The position numbers and the translations under genes were made by a program. Under the pieces are notes generated by a model. That model did no database searches. It saw only the letters and a program-made list of their open reading frames with translations, and had not been told where the DNA came from. A stretch of DNA of 64,000 nt from Agapetus fuscipes (Eukaryota > Arthropoda > Insecta > Trichoptera > Glossosomatidae): positions 9,610,001 through 9,674,000 of the forward strand of contig OX637338.1 in NCBI GenBank assembly GCA_951799405.1. Direction: 5' to 3'. Below are positions 46,301 to 55,675 of this stretch, in pieces. Position 1 is the first letter of the stretch, and each line of letters begins with the position of its first letter.

Positions 46301-49300
46301 ATATCAAATAAAGCGGCATAATTATTTAATAGCATAATAGCTAGCAGGGAGGATAGATCTGTCAATGAACGGTTTTGGTAGGGTGAAGTGCAGAAGTCTC
46401 CAATTCTCCGTAAATTATTTTGAACTGAAACATAATACGTACATTAGGTCTTGTTAAAAATTAAAAACTTTATGAAAGAAGCGTAATCGTGCTTCAATAA
46501 TACCATCTGATATCACTGTCTTCGAAGATGGATCGAAATTGGTACACGATAAGAAGTAGTCCTTAAAGTTTCCATAATATTCAGTGTCATCTTGACTTCG
46601 TTCTTTAGTAGTCTCGTCTGAAAACAGTTTTGTCAAATAAATGTTAGTAACAGTTAGAAAAATCGATATCACTGATTTATTGCCTTTTTCATGAAAACTA
46701 CTTTAGGTACGTTTGCTTAATGAAAAGACTAAAAATTAACTTCCTATGTGCCCTCTTTATCCTAATAAATTGTGTGCACAAATATCTTAACCCTTTCCGT
46801 AGCATTTTGCTTCAATTTGGACCAAGCTACCGGACCGTTTTCAACGCAAAATTTGCCATTTTTTCCTTACAACTTTAACACCTTGAAACTATGTCTTTTT
46901 TAAACATTTCAAAGAATAAAAATATGCAGATTGTAGCTAAACAAAATTCGTTTAAATCTGTATATATATATATTTTATATTTATCAGTAAAGAGGTAGTA
47001 CAAAATTCTAAACTTTATTTTTTTTACAAAAATTCAGATAAACAATCAAAAAACATTCTTTCATGTGAAAAAATGCCTTATCATTTACAATTTCTTTCTA
47101 AATATATTTATCCTAACTTAATACTTATAATCCACAAATTTAATCACTATGGGAGATCTCAAAACTTTTCAGAGTGTGTTTTTACGGGAAAAGTACGTCG
47201 GCCGGCTATTTGGCACGTACAAATGTCAGCATGATCGCTAGAACAAGTGTCACTTAAAATTAAAAATAAATATATTCAATGGAAGAAAACCTAACAACAA
47301 CAAAAAATGTGGGTAATCGCCTGTTAAAGTCGCTTAAAAAAAATCCCCAATAATTTAGAAAATGTTCATAGATACATTAAAATAATGTTTTAGTGAAAAA
47401 GGCGCCAACCCGATTCTCGCGCGGGGTCGGTATTTTGGACATGTATTTTTACCCCGCGCGAGAGACGGGGTCGGTACGGAAAGGATTAAATGAGAAACTG
47501 TGAAAAACATGCCTACCTACATTCATATGAGGTCTAAAAGGAAAACAACTTACATAATATTTTGTTCCAAAGCGAGTCATCAGAAGCTTTCATTATTTCT
47601 TTGTTAGATCTTGAGCAAGCAAAAGTGAAAAAATCATCACATGGTTGTTCTTCGCCAAACGTCATCAAATTTAGTATCTTCACAGCACTTTCTTTACAAA
47701 TAGTTGATGCACATTCCTCAAGTTTGATTAATGCACTGGGTGATTCAATTTCATAATGTGCATGGGAAGTGTGATCACTATTTTTGTGATTGGTCTCATT
47801 GTCGTTACCATCTTCATAGATCACTGGCGTCTCGACGAGATCTTCTTGATCTGGAGAAGTTTCATTACTTTCTCTTACATCATTTTCCACAATTTTCTCA
47901 TTTTCAACAACGGGTGTCGTTGTATCATTGATCTCCTCATATTGATCAAGATGTTCATCTTTTGTATGGATTTCTGTGCTATTATCGCCGATTGAAGCAT
48001 CGGTAATTTGTACATTATTAATTGGTACAATATTCTCAGTTGTTTCACTACTGGCACGAGCAGTAGTGTGATGGTGCTTATGGAAGTAGCGCTCGCTCTC
48101 TTTGCCACCTTGTAATCCTTGAAATGTCTCTGCTTGAGCAATGTTACTATGATTTTTGGGATGATCGAACCCCTTTTCAGATGAAACCTGGCCAACACAC
48201 ATTATTATTTCTTTACAGCAATCCAAATTTCACTATTTAAGTAATTATCGATCCTGATCTGTTTTCTAGCATAAATTACCTATTAATAGTTATCATGAAA
48301 TGAAAGAAGTATGCAAGGATCGAAAGAAATGGCGGTTGATCTGTAATGCTGGTGGTTAAAGCTGAGGCTTTTAAATTATTATTATTATTTTTTATTTTTT
48401 TAAATATGTTTTGTAGTTTTTTAAATTTTTTACTGTTTAATTGTTTAGAGTTTATTTGTTTTATATATTTGAATGTATTAATTGCTTGTATTCCTTGACT
48501 GATAGGTTGGTATGCGGCTGACCACCCATACTATAAAAAATGGTTCACTTTGCCAATGTCACCCCTGCTTCAGGGAAGGTCGGCAAGAGTTGCAGGGCTT
48601 ATGTTCATTTGAGATTGGGTTTTTTATATTGTAGGTCCACATGCGGCATGTGTAAGCGCGAAATTATGCATCTCTGCTTATGGGAATGCATTTAATATGA
48701 ATCTCAAATTATACATATCTTTGCAGCTTAGATTTAGATGTTGCAGAATCATAACGGCTTGTACAAAGCGCTCCGTCGTTGTATAGTCGTCAAATATTTT
48801 CGCCAAAAAATGTGGGATTAAAAAATGTTTGGTAGCTACGAGTACAATTTCAAAACAGTGTAGGTCAGAGGTTCCCAAACTTTTTCAAGTCACGGCACCC
48901 TTTGAAATTTTGAGTTTTCTCACGGCACCCTAGTCATATAATATCGATCGATGTTTGTATTCATGTATGCACACAAGCTTCTGCTTTCGCATGAAGACAT
49001 CTGGCCAGGCAAAATAGGTTGGTGAATTGCAATCCTCTTCACAAATTTAAAAAAAAAAAAAAAAAAGTGAAATTTTGATTTTTAGTAGACTTCAGGGGCG
49101 CCTCGCGGCACCCCTGATCTCTCTCCGCGGCACCCACTTTGGGAACCTCTGGTGTAGGTACTTATAAATAAAGTCGTTGCCTACTGCTCACTGGTTGGCC
49201 AACTCATGAAAAAAATCATAAAAGTAAATCTTGATCTTGATCATCAAGTTATATTGTTTTGAAAGTATACAAGAACTGTGTTTGAACACCTAAACTTTTT

Positions 49301-50112
49301 TTGAAAACCCTTAAATATTCCCCCTAAAGCGTTTTTTTTGTTGTTTTTCATCTGCATTTTATTAATTCTTGACACGAGAAGTGTACATCGCAAAACCTTT
49401 AATAATAATAATATTAGGATGATTTATTTCGTGAGCGCTGTTTTTGTTTGAATCACACCTCAAGAGCCCTCTGCAAGCTTGGACGTCACTATATAAAGCG
49501 CCAATTCTCAGCAAGATCCAGTTGCTGTAAGGCTGGATGGACCTTTGGTGACCGGTCTTTGGTGAAGGTACGAGTATATGTGATGAATTAAATTTTAATT
49601 AAATCGAAGAACACAGTTTTTCCAAATTTACTCAAAAACTATTGACATTATAAAAAAACTGTTCCGATACTACACTAAACAATGTATAGTTCTATAAACA
49701 AAAAGAAAAAAAATATTTCCAAAACATAGCACACACGAGAAAGTAGCTAGGTACAGAAGTGAAAAAAACGTATTATTTTAAATATTTTTTTGTGGTGGCA
49801 ATTTTTAAGTTATATATTTTGTTCAAACTTTATAATTAAGATAAAAAATTAATAAACATCCTTGATTTTTTTCATTACTGTCACTCTTTTGCTAAGACCA
49901 TAAAGTGTAAGATACAAAAACGGCAGATTCAGGGTATGTAGGGCTCTTAAATATGTAAAATACTTTACCTCATCACGTTTTACACTCCACGCTATCAAGC
50001 ACAGGATGAGAGTAATCGTAGCTAGTATCAACAGCGTGCAGGTCGCAGACTTCCACGCAGACACGTGAGAGTTACCAGGGCTGCCGTTTACATTATAACC
50101 TCGTCTGGCCAT
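43137..50112 (-). CDS. M13-family (neprilysin/ECE-like) type II membrane protein, probable pseudo-peptidase
   Basis: Eleven exons join in one frame (816 codons plus stop), all with GT/AG borders and matching phases: 50112-49969, 48187-47554, 46617-46504, 46424-45991, 45726-45661, 45555-45431, 45363-44997, 44922-44795, 44705-44641, 44295-44108, 43322-43137. The ATG at 50112 is the first after an in-frame TGA. Residues 1-21 are cytosolic and 22-44 form a membrane anchor. About 49-200 are an acidic, Asn/Thr-rich stalk. C207 and C212 and PCDDFFTFAC (230-239) are M13 N-terminal hallmarks; IDWTLLFNKIL is another. Family members are ectopeptidases with zinc in HExxH and ExxxD. Here the first motif is REISR (718-722) and the second ETTKD (764-768), so both histidine ligands are lost. 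The NAYY-like substrate site reads NPTF (682-685). The C-terminus stops ~60-70 residues early. It is likely a non-catalytic paralogue; the uninterrupted frame argues against a simple pseudogene. Confidence 0.88.
43598..43908 (+). mobile_element. 5'-truncated RTE-like LINE 3' end with 13-bp TSD, in M13 intron 10
   Basis: 43611-43895 repeats the last ~285 bp of the element at 40940-42368 almost exactly, from GAATGGATGATGAACGACTA to GATACAGTACAGTACAGT. It is flanked by ACGTGCGACGTCA at 43598-43610 and 43896-43908. One in-frame stop (TATTAAGG) disrupts the residual frame. It is a textbook truncated retro-insertion. Confidence 0.93.
44108..44295 (-). CDS. M13-like gene exon 10: degenerate zinc-site exon
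   Basis: Acceptor GTTTTAG|TGC, donor ATCCAA|GTAAGT. It aligns with the VFPAGILQPPFF...LNYGxIGxVIGHEITHGFD stretch of active members: VLPFVNISPELPDY, LKLSDLGAMLAREISRFI. Both zinc-binding histidines are Arg, while the catalytic Glu position keeps E719. No HExxH exists in any frame of this exon. Confidence 0.85.
44352..44620 (+). repeat. SINE family C fragment in M13 intron 9
   Basis: The 3' body starts at AAAGGTCCATCCAGCCTTAC, continues TGGGTATTGCTTCAG and GTGTGATTCACACAAAAAC, and ends GTCACCAAATAAATCAACC. About 44484-44588 is a foreign piece (CTCCTAGACGTAGGCCTCC ... CCGCTTGGGCATTCC) of unknown origin inserted before the end. Confidence 0.7.
44997..45363 (-). CDS. M13-like gene exon 7
   Basis: Acceptor TTTTCAG|AAAC (phase 2 in), donor AAT|GTAAGG. 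Contains VYNGVLALYLHKL, DRRLYCIQVTSNF (family RxxxCxxxT region) and YYHEISQKIFGEIKKSF (the helix before WMDxxTK). The family's WMD-x-x-T-K block is replaced by ITATNDMEKYKEQI. The codons CTTACG|GTGAGT at the end of exon 6 allow two donors, but only GTGAGT keeps the frame into this exon. Confidence 0.8.
45991..46424 (-). CDS. M13-like gene exon 4: N-terminal peptidase-M13 lobe
   Basis: Acceptor TGTTTCAG|TTC, donor GATTCT|GTAAGT. It encodes RRIGDFC, SLLAIMLLNNYAALFDITI, LDQ-like CLLKQDLN and a helical EEILEALQLLLLYLDS. These follow the order of the family's helical N-domain but with weak residue conservation. It shows that divergence is spread through the protein and not limited to the active site. 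The short exon 3 (46617-46504), with YYGNFKDYFLSC, precedes it. Confidence 0.75.
46787..47489. mobile_element. piggyBac-like MITE in M13 intron 2
   Basis: Flanked by TTAA at 46787-46790 and 47486-47489. The ends are CCCTTTCCGTA and TACGGAAAGGA, an imperfect 11-bp inverted repeat. TTAA duplication with CCC-type ends is the piggyBac superfamily signature. Inside, CTCGCGCGGGGT (47416-47427) and its exact complement (47451-47462) form a GC-rich hairpin. No transposase is encoded. Confidence 0.8.
47554..48187 (-). CDS. M13-like gene exon 2: acidic stalk and start of ectodomain
   Basis: Acceptor TGGCCAG|GTTTC, donor TTAT|GTAAGT, phase 0 to phase 1. It begins VSSEKGFDHP. About 150 residues are hydrophilic, rich in D/E/N/T/H and with several NxS/T sites, much longer than the stalk of typical members. 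Then comes the hallmark LEECASTICKESAVKIL...GEEQPCDDFFTFACS, equivalent to the C-x4-C and PCxDFYxxACG of the family. The final Gly of that signature is Ser here. Confidence 0.88.
48295..48365 (+). pseudogene. LINE 3'-end relic (RTE-like) in M13 intron 1
   Basis: One frame gives MKEVCKDRKKWRLIC followed by a stop and a T-rich tail. It is the same closing motif as VCKDRKKWRRIC at the end of the 40940-42368 element. Only the last ~20 codons remain. Confidence 0.7.
48492..48733 (+). repeat. Family A repeat in M13 intron 1
   Basis: Full-length-like: CCTTGACTGATAGGTTGGTATG at the start, TTCACTTTGCCAATGTCACC and GGCAAGAGTTGCAGGG within, and TATCTTTGCAGCTTAGATT at the end. Confidence 0.8.
48858..49159. 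mobile_element. hAT-like MITE with 8-bp TSD in M13 intron 1
   Basis: The element 48866-49151 begins CAGAGGTTCCCAAA and ends TTTGGGAACCTCTG. GTGTAGGT is duplicated at 48858-48865 and 49152-49159. An 8-bp duplication and CAGRGGTTCYCAA ends are hallmarks of hAT elements. A family D segment (CTTCTGCTTTCGCATGAAG to AATTGCAATCCTCTTCAC) is embedded at about 48970-49040, next to an A-run. Confidence 0.92.
49402..49566 (-). repeat. SINE family C, 3' part, in M13 intron 1
   Basis: On the minus strand reads AAGACCGGTCACCAAAGGTC, CATCCAGCCTTACAGCAAC and GTGTGATTCAAACAAAAAC to AAATAAATCATCCTAATATT with a TTA-type tail. The tRNA head is missing. Confidence 0.8.
49579..49925 (+). mobile_element. Half copy of the foldback element
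   Basis: Matches the right half of the 20455-21303 element from ATGAATTAAATTTTAATTAA through TACTCAAAAACTATTGACAT and TTTTTTTGTGGTGGCAATT to ACTTTATGGTC-type sequence read in reverse (GACCATAAAGTGTAAG). The left arm is absent, which removes the fold. It ends ~45 bp before exon 1 of the M13 gene. Confidence 0.85.
49969..50112 (-). CDS. M13-like gene exon 1: cytosolic tail and signal anchor
   Basis: 48 codons, from MARRGYNVNG to SVKRDE. A purine at -3 and G at +4 give the ATG a good context. The hydrophobic run CTLLILATITLILCLIAW, followed by KR, is a type II signal anchor as in neprilysin and ECE. The donor is GAG|GTAAAG, phase 0. A half copy of the foldback element ends about 45 bp into the following intron. 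Confidence 0.85.
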
Positions 50113-50672
50113 TGCTGCCTCGCTTGTCAGCACGCATGGAAGCAAACCAAGTCAAATGGAAGAAGAACGCTATGAAGATGAATCACAGATTTCAATTATT
50201 ATATTCACCTCCCAATTCAACAAGGACACTGTAATGTAATTCAATACATGCAAGCGATCAAATCGTACTAAAAATAATATGCATAGCTCACCTACCACAT
50301 ACATATTTTCATCAAGTGGTTAGGAATTTAGCTACAGGGTGCACATTTTGAAGTGCTCCTGAAGCGCTATTCTGCTAAATTCCTTACGACCTTAAGGCGA
50401 CGAGATAGCGATTCATGTCCAAAAATAAGGTGCACTGTGATTTTTTATGTATGAAGTTCTTTCGCAAACTCTATCAAGCTCAAACTTGGATTGATACCCA
50501 AAGTGTAAGGAATTCAGCAGAATAGCGCTTCTGGTCTGAAACTGTGTGACTAACAACGAAAAATGTAATTTATTTTCTGTAATCTAAGTTGCTAAATATA
50601 TCTATATATCGACGGTTAAAAGGCAATAGTGCATAAGCGACAAAAAAATAATTGTTCAGGTTGTTTGTTAGT
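50113..50672. other. Upstream region of the M13-like gene
   Basis: The 5' UTR and promoter should lie here on the minus strand. An in-frame TGA precedes the ATG by 30 bp. I see no clear TATA box or initiator that I would defend. TGCTAAATTCCTTA and its reverse complement (50374 and 50507 regions, flanking AATAGCG) form a loose inverted repeat of ~170 bp span, possibly a small MITE. Confidence 0.35.
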
Positions 50673-50958
50673 ATGACCGGTCGTAGTCTAGTGGTTAACA
50701 CTTCAGACTCGTGATTGGAAGGAAGTGGGTTCGAATGCCGACGGAACATGAAAAAATATTTCATTTTTCAAAATTTCTCTTCGTTGGGTTGAAAAATTAA
50801 TCTGCCTTTATCAAAGACCTGTCACCATAGCATCCAGCCTTACACCAACTGGGTCTTGCTTGAGAATTGACACTTTCTCGACGACCAAGCTCGCAGAGGG
50901 CTTTTGAGGTGTGATTCACACAAAAACAGCGCTCACCAAATAAATCAGCCTAATTTAT
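50673..50958 (+). repeat. SINE family C, full-length copy
   Basis: The head GACCGGTCGTAGTCTAGTGG, with B-box GGGTTCGAATGCC, then TTCGTTGGGTTGAAAAATTA, AAGACCTGTCACC, TGGGTCTTGCTTGAG and GTGTGATTCACACAAAAAC, ending ACCAAATAAATCAGCCTAAT. This is the most complete reference copy of family C in the window. Confidence 0.88.
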
Positions 50959-51272
50959 TTCAATTTTCTAAAGTTACCTAGTGCATTCACAGAGTACCTG
51001 CCCGAAAAACCCCACCCACTTTCTCTTTCCTACCCTGAATTTTAACCCTTTTTTTTTTAACCTCGTTAGCCTCTGAAGATGGACGGATAAAATCCGATAG
51101 CGCTTAGGCCTTGTTAACTCAAAATTAGTAAAAATAAAACTATGTTTTAAAAAAGTTTTTTTTTAATTTAAACTAATTTATTAAATTAATATTTCTTTAC
51201 ACAATATTAATTTAATTTTAATGTGATTTTGATTTATGACTTTTATTTGACTTCCCTAAATGTTTGTTTTTC
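50959..51272. other. Gene-less stretch with CTGAAGA motif
   Basis: No gene seen. CTCTGAAGATGGACGGATAA (51071-51090) begins a stem-loop motif (CGGAT/ATCCG) like those at 13708 and 22657, but GATAG replaces GAAAC after the stem. Confidence 0.35.
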
Positions 51273-51492
51273 TTTACTAATAGATTGGTATGAGACTGCA
51301 CCCCATGCTGTAAAAACACGGTTCACTTTTGCCAATGCCACCCCGGTTTCAAGGCAAGGCAGCAGGAGTTGCAAAGTTTATATTCATGTGAGGTTTATTT
51401 TATTTAGTTTATTTAGTCAATTTAGTTTATTTTGTAAGTAGGTACCTACACATGTAGCGTGTAATGCCAATATATCTTTAAGACTTAGATTA
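51273..51492 (+). repeat. Family A repeat, diverged
   Basis: TAGATTGGTATGAGACTG, GTTCACTTTTGCCAATGCCA and GGAGTTGCAAAG align with family A. The far end has ATATCTTTAAGACTTAGATT. Confidence 0.7.
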
Positions 51493-51784
51493 TGATGATA
51501 TTCAAATCCGTAACTCTTGAAATGGCGCACCATGTATAGGTTATACTGTGGTGCCAGCCAGCTGCCAAATATAGTAATTATAAGTATCACAGACATAGTT
51601 AAACAGGAAACCACAAAACGATAAGGCAGAGGTGCAAATGGAAATAATTGGCTTCTAATAAAACCAAAATCTACTTTTGATATATGTAGGTAGGTACCTA
51701 GTTAGGTTCCAGTTTCCTTATAGGTAGGTACCTGCATGCAGGTATATAGATGCATAATGTTAGATTTTAGATTATATACGCCCA

Positions 51785-51910
51785 CGCCAGGAGTACCTGT
51801 TGGTGGACGTGCGCTGCTCAACATTTGCAGACCTAAAAAGAGCCGCACAAGACAGGGAAGAATGGAGAAGAAAAGTAAAAGATATTGCTGCAAACCAATC
51901 CTACTATTGA
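51785..51910 (+). pseudogene. LINE ORF C-terminal relic
   Basis: One frame reads FADLKRAAQDREEWRRKVKD, then IAANQSYY and a stop. The DLxxAAQDRxxWRRxV closing block is typical of the end of RTE/Proto-type LINE proteins in insects. Upstream codons are not clearly in frame. Confidence 0.55.
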
Positions 51911-52049
51911 AACTGTAGAAGAAGAATGTTAGATTATTATGAATATAATGTACCTAATTCAAAATTTCCGAGGATGGATCGAGATCAGAACAGCTGTAGA
52001 GAAAATGTCTGTTGCTGTGGAAAATGGAGAAACTCTCTTCCAAATGACA

Positions 52050-52262
52050 GCGGCGTGCATCCCATACAGGCACATGCGCCTAATAGGTACCTAGGCAATA
52101 TATTATGGTAAAAAAACATTCTAGCTTGATATTCAGATTTTAAATTTAAGTTCGATTGAAGCCATCGTTAGTACTTCAGTCAATTTCAAAGAAATGGGAG
52201 AAAATATTTACTCTGAAATGTATTTGCCTATACTCTATGCACGCGCCTGCCACATGATCCTT
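52050..52262. mobile_element. MITE family G, uninterrupted copy
   Basis: TGCATCCCATACAGGCACAT at the left and TGCACGCGCCTGCCACATGA at the right form imperfect terminal inverted repeats. The interior (CTAGCTTGATATTCAG, CAATTTCAAA, GGGAGAAAATATTTA) matches the split copy at 42395-43066 and shows the empty site of the composite insertion. Confidence 0.75.
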
Positions 52263-52624
52263 GGCGTCAGAGGGACCTAAGTTGGTACATAAATATAATA
52301 ATATGCCAAAATCTAGAAGTTTGATCCAAACCTATTGCACTAAAAATACTTTGGAAGTAATATAGATGTGATAGGTACTGATTTTTAGTTCAGTAAATTG
52401 GAAATAAAACCTTCGTGTTTAGTTCATTAAAATAAAATGAAATGTATTTTTCAGTTCCTTGTCCTATTATTTTTTAAAAACTACATTGTGTATTCAGTGT
52501 AGTACGTACCTCATGTAAGAATAATAGAGTAACAATAATGTTGTCATAAAAGTAACTCAATGTGTGAAATGTGAGGGTTATTTATTATATTATTCAATAA
52601 GATGAAGTACTGGCAGAAATTTAA

Positions 52625-52798
52625 ATAAATCTATATATATAATGCCCTTCGTCGTCGTCTTTCGCCTAGAGTTCGATTTTTAAATGATAAAAACCATCTA
52701 CACCCGGGGATCGACCACGAGACCTCCCGGGCAGGAGGCAGCGACGTTGACAATACAGCCACCGCGTGCTCTAACGTGAGTGCTAATATAACAGTTCT
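52625..52798 (-). repeat. tRNA-like SINE head
   Basis: On the minus strand, A-box-like GTGGCTGTATTGTCAACGTC and B-box GGTCGATCCCC are spaced as in a tRNA, with a CCTCCTGCCCGGGAGG hairpin between. TCTATATATATAA precedes it on the plus strand (52631-52643). It belongs to neither family B nor C. Confidence 0.45.
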
Positions 52799-53782
52799 TA
52801 TGCCCGCTTTCCACTGCGAGCGGGAAATAGCTGAGCGGGAGCGGGAAATAGCTGAGCGGAGCGTAGTGAAATAGTTTTGGCCTTCCATTGCGAAAGAGTT
52901 TTAAAAAATAATGGTATTTGCCTTCCACAGCCAACGAGCTCGGCGGAGTGAGCTAGGCGGGAAATGAGATGAGTCAGATGAAAGAGTTGTTTGCCTTCCA
53001 TCTACAGCTGGCTTAGCGGAGCCAACTAGTGTGTGACAGCTCGTTGCAGCCTACGCCCAGATCAAACGTTTTAATTATTAATAAAAAAAGTTTTTTTTTT
53101 GTTTCGAAAAATAAAAAGTAATGTATTATTTTGCTTTAATACATTAAAAGTAGATGTTGGAAATAAAACATACATTTTAATATTTTCAAATTTATAAAAT
53201 AATGTATGATGTGCAGTGTGTGACAGCTCGTTGCAGCCTACGCCCAGATCAAACGTTTTAATTATTAATAAAAGAGTTTTTTTTTGTTTCGAAACATAAA
53301 AAGTAATGTATTATTTTGCTTTAAACATAAAAAGTAGATGTTGGAAATAAAACATACATTTTAATATTTTCAAATTAATAAAATAATGTATGATGTGTTT
53401 TTGTAAATCATGTATGATGTGTTTTATCGCTGTCACGCAACTGCGCGGGTTGGCGCGGGGGGCACGGGGGAGCGGAGTCAGTTGAAAACTAGCGGCCGAG
53501 ACCATGACACAGCGGACCCATTTTTACTCGCTCAGTCGGCTCCGCTCACTCCGCTGTCGGTGGAAGCACTTCTATGAAATTTACTGTTGCTAGTCGAGCG
53601 GAGTCCGTACGGAGTCCGCTGGAAACTCGCTCAACTCTGCGACCACTTTTGTAACTCTTTGTACTCGCTCAGTCCGCTCCGCTGACTCGCTGTCGGTGGA
53701 AGCACTTCTATGAAATTTACTGTTGCTAGTCGAGCGGAGTCCGTACGGAGTCAGCTCCGCTCGCAGTGGAAAGCGGGCATTA
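52796..53782. mobile_element. TIR element with internal tandem duplications
   Basis: The ends are TGCCCGCTTTCCACTGCGAG (52800 onward) and its reverse complement ending at 53779, with TTA on both sides (52796-52799 region and 53780-53782). An internal ~186-bp segment from GTGTGACAGCTCGTTGCAGC is repeated in tandem (about 53031-53216 and 53217-53398). A ~135-bp segment with GTCGGTGGAAGCACTTCTAT is also doubled (about 53560-53615 and 53692-53750). No transposase is seen. Confidence 0.7.
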
Positions 53783-54119
53783 AGGTGGCGACTCGTACTA
53801 CCCAAAAAAAAAAATATTCATAGATGGTACGCATCAAAAATGTATGGGGCACTCCGTCGGGCAAATATGAAAAACTACTGTAGTTTTACTTCCTTTGAAA
53901 CTTTTAATGCATTGAAAATAATATGTTGATTGCGCTATTCTAATATGAAATCAATCTGAAATCGCTAAGGTATTCATTTCGGTCATTAAATTATGCGTAA
54001 ATTTAATTTTTTTCGCCATTGTTTGCGCCAACGCGACCGATGCGATGAGCTACGAGTACTAATCTTGGAAACAAACCTTTTTTTTATTATTTATTACGCT
54101 TTATAAACCTTTATTTTCT

Positions 54120-54210
54120 TCGATCTGGCCGTGGAAGCTCTGGCCGAACAGCTTGCGTAACGGACTGCCACGCAAGGGTGAGAGGTTCGAATCCGTTTGA
54201 CAATGTATAT
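54120..54210 (+). repeat. tRNA-like segment in the inverted arms
   Basis: TGGAAGCTCTGGCCGAACAG followed by CTTGCGTAACGGACTGCCAC and the B-box GGTTCGAATCC. The ACTGCCACG loop resembles tRNA-Gly(GCC), but the stems are poor. The same segment recurs in all four arms (56760-56850 on minus, 57855-57945 on plus, 60490-60580 on minus) and, more diverged, at 56095-56170 and 59820-59900. Confidence 0.45.
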
Positions 54211-55061
54211 TTTTAATTTGTTACATTGTGTTTTCTTTTTTTACATATACTTTTTTTTATTAAAATACAACATATTTGAAAACAAAAGTATTAAAGTTAG
54301 TCCAAACGATTAACAATACTTTCATTTCACTTTCATTTCACACTTCGTCCACACGACAAGTCGGTCAACATTTCAGTCACATACGTATATAATATGTAGG
54401 TACCGAAGAAATCATCCCAATATTATAATTTTATATTATGATTCATTCACTCTGTCTGCCACCATGGGTTGACGCGTAAGCCTAATTTGCATAAACGAGG
54501 TGGCACGACTTTATCCGAACGAATCCGAAGCATTATGATGCTGCAGTGTTTTTTCTCTGTAAATATTTCTTCCAATAAACCGATGTTTCCACAATGTGCT
54601 CATTCCATCGATATATATATTTTATTTAGATCGATGGCTCATTAATTTGAAGTAATACAAACCTTACCTTTGTCAAAACGTGTAATTTATCATTCCCTTT
54701 GATTACCTAATGTAATCTAAGTTGCAAAGATATATAACATTTAGGATTCAAATGGGTCATTAATTGTAAGATCATGTGTGAGATGCTATGTAAAAAAAAC
54801 AATCGATCACAAATATCTCGGTTCATCATTCGTCGATAAAAAAGTAATTTGTTCTAAGCTCCTCATACTACCTACTTTGCTTAATGAATCTGAATAAGGC
54901 TATTTAAATGATTTAATCATGTTTTTAATGTATTGACTTGATTTTTACTAATTACTCTTTTACGTACGCTGGTCACGTATTACACACACCGCGTGACCAT
55001 GTTGGAATAAAATTAATTTATTATTGATATAAAAATGACTGTACTTTTATCGTTATTATAA

Positions 55062-55392
55062 GTCCGGTCAGTAGCTCAGAGGTAGAATGCTTGCGTTCGA
55101 TGCCGAAAGCTCGGATTCGATCCCCACCACCAAGGGTGTCTAAATTATTTCTCTTTTCGGTGTGTATTGCAAACCCAACTACCATATAAAAAAACGGCAA
55201 GGTTTACTCAGCCTTTACAAGAAATGAGAACCTGCTCCCCTAGTAGGGAAATCCCCACTTCAACGAAGTGGTTGGTGTAAGGCCGGCTCTCTTACCTGTG
55301 AAAATACATAGGTTTTACCCACCACAAGCAACACCTTCGGGGAAAAAGCGGCAGGAAGTTGCACTATACGAACAGCTTAGTTGTACAAGCTA
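55062..55392 (+). repeat. SINE family B inside TTAA element copy 1
   Basis: The head GTCCGGTCAGTAGCTCAGAG and B-box-like GGATTCGATCCCC, then the usual body (GGCAAGGTTTACTCAGCC, GAAGTGGTTGGTGTAAGG) and end. It belongs to a subtype differing from the copies at 14043 and 25519. Its presence at the same place in both large elements shows it was captured before they duplicated. Confidence 0.8.
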
Positions 55393-55519
55393 GTCCATGG
55401 TTCTAGTTTTACACACATTTTGAGACTTCATTGAAGAAAGAAAGTCGAGAAAGAAATATTTTCAATACAAGAATAAAATGTAGTTATCAATTTTTAAGGC
55501 TTATGAAATTTTCTACAAT

Positions 55520-55675
55520 TTGTCTACCGATTTGTCTTTGGCCGAAATGTCGTTGGCCGAAAAGTCGAGTGGACGAAGTGTCGTGTGACCGATTTGTCTA
55601 TGACCGAGTTGTCTTTGAACGGGTTGTCGTTGACCGAAATGTCGTTGGCCAAAAAGTCGTGTGGACGAAGAGTGA
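55520..55675 (+). repeat. Short-period repeat block (GTCGTTGGCCGAAAT type)
   Basis: About ten imperfect units of 14-18 bp built on TTGTCTNTGACCGA, ATGTCGTTGGCCGAAA and AAGTCGTGTGGACGAA. Read in one frame it gives a repetitive DRVV-type peptide, which I take as a by-product and not a protein. The related string CTTCGTCCACACGACAAGTC occurs in the arms at 54343 and 56600. Confidence 0.7.

Noticed and set aside
50143..50145. Upstream start for the M13 protein
   Set aside because: The codon at this point is TTG, and an in-frame TGA lies just above it; ATG at 50110-50112 with a good context is the better start.
54120..54210. Functional tRNA-Gly genes in the element arms
   Set aside because: The anticodon-like loop and B-box are present, but the acceptor and D stems do not pair, and the segment is copied with the transposon arms.
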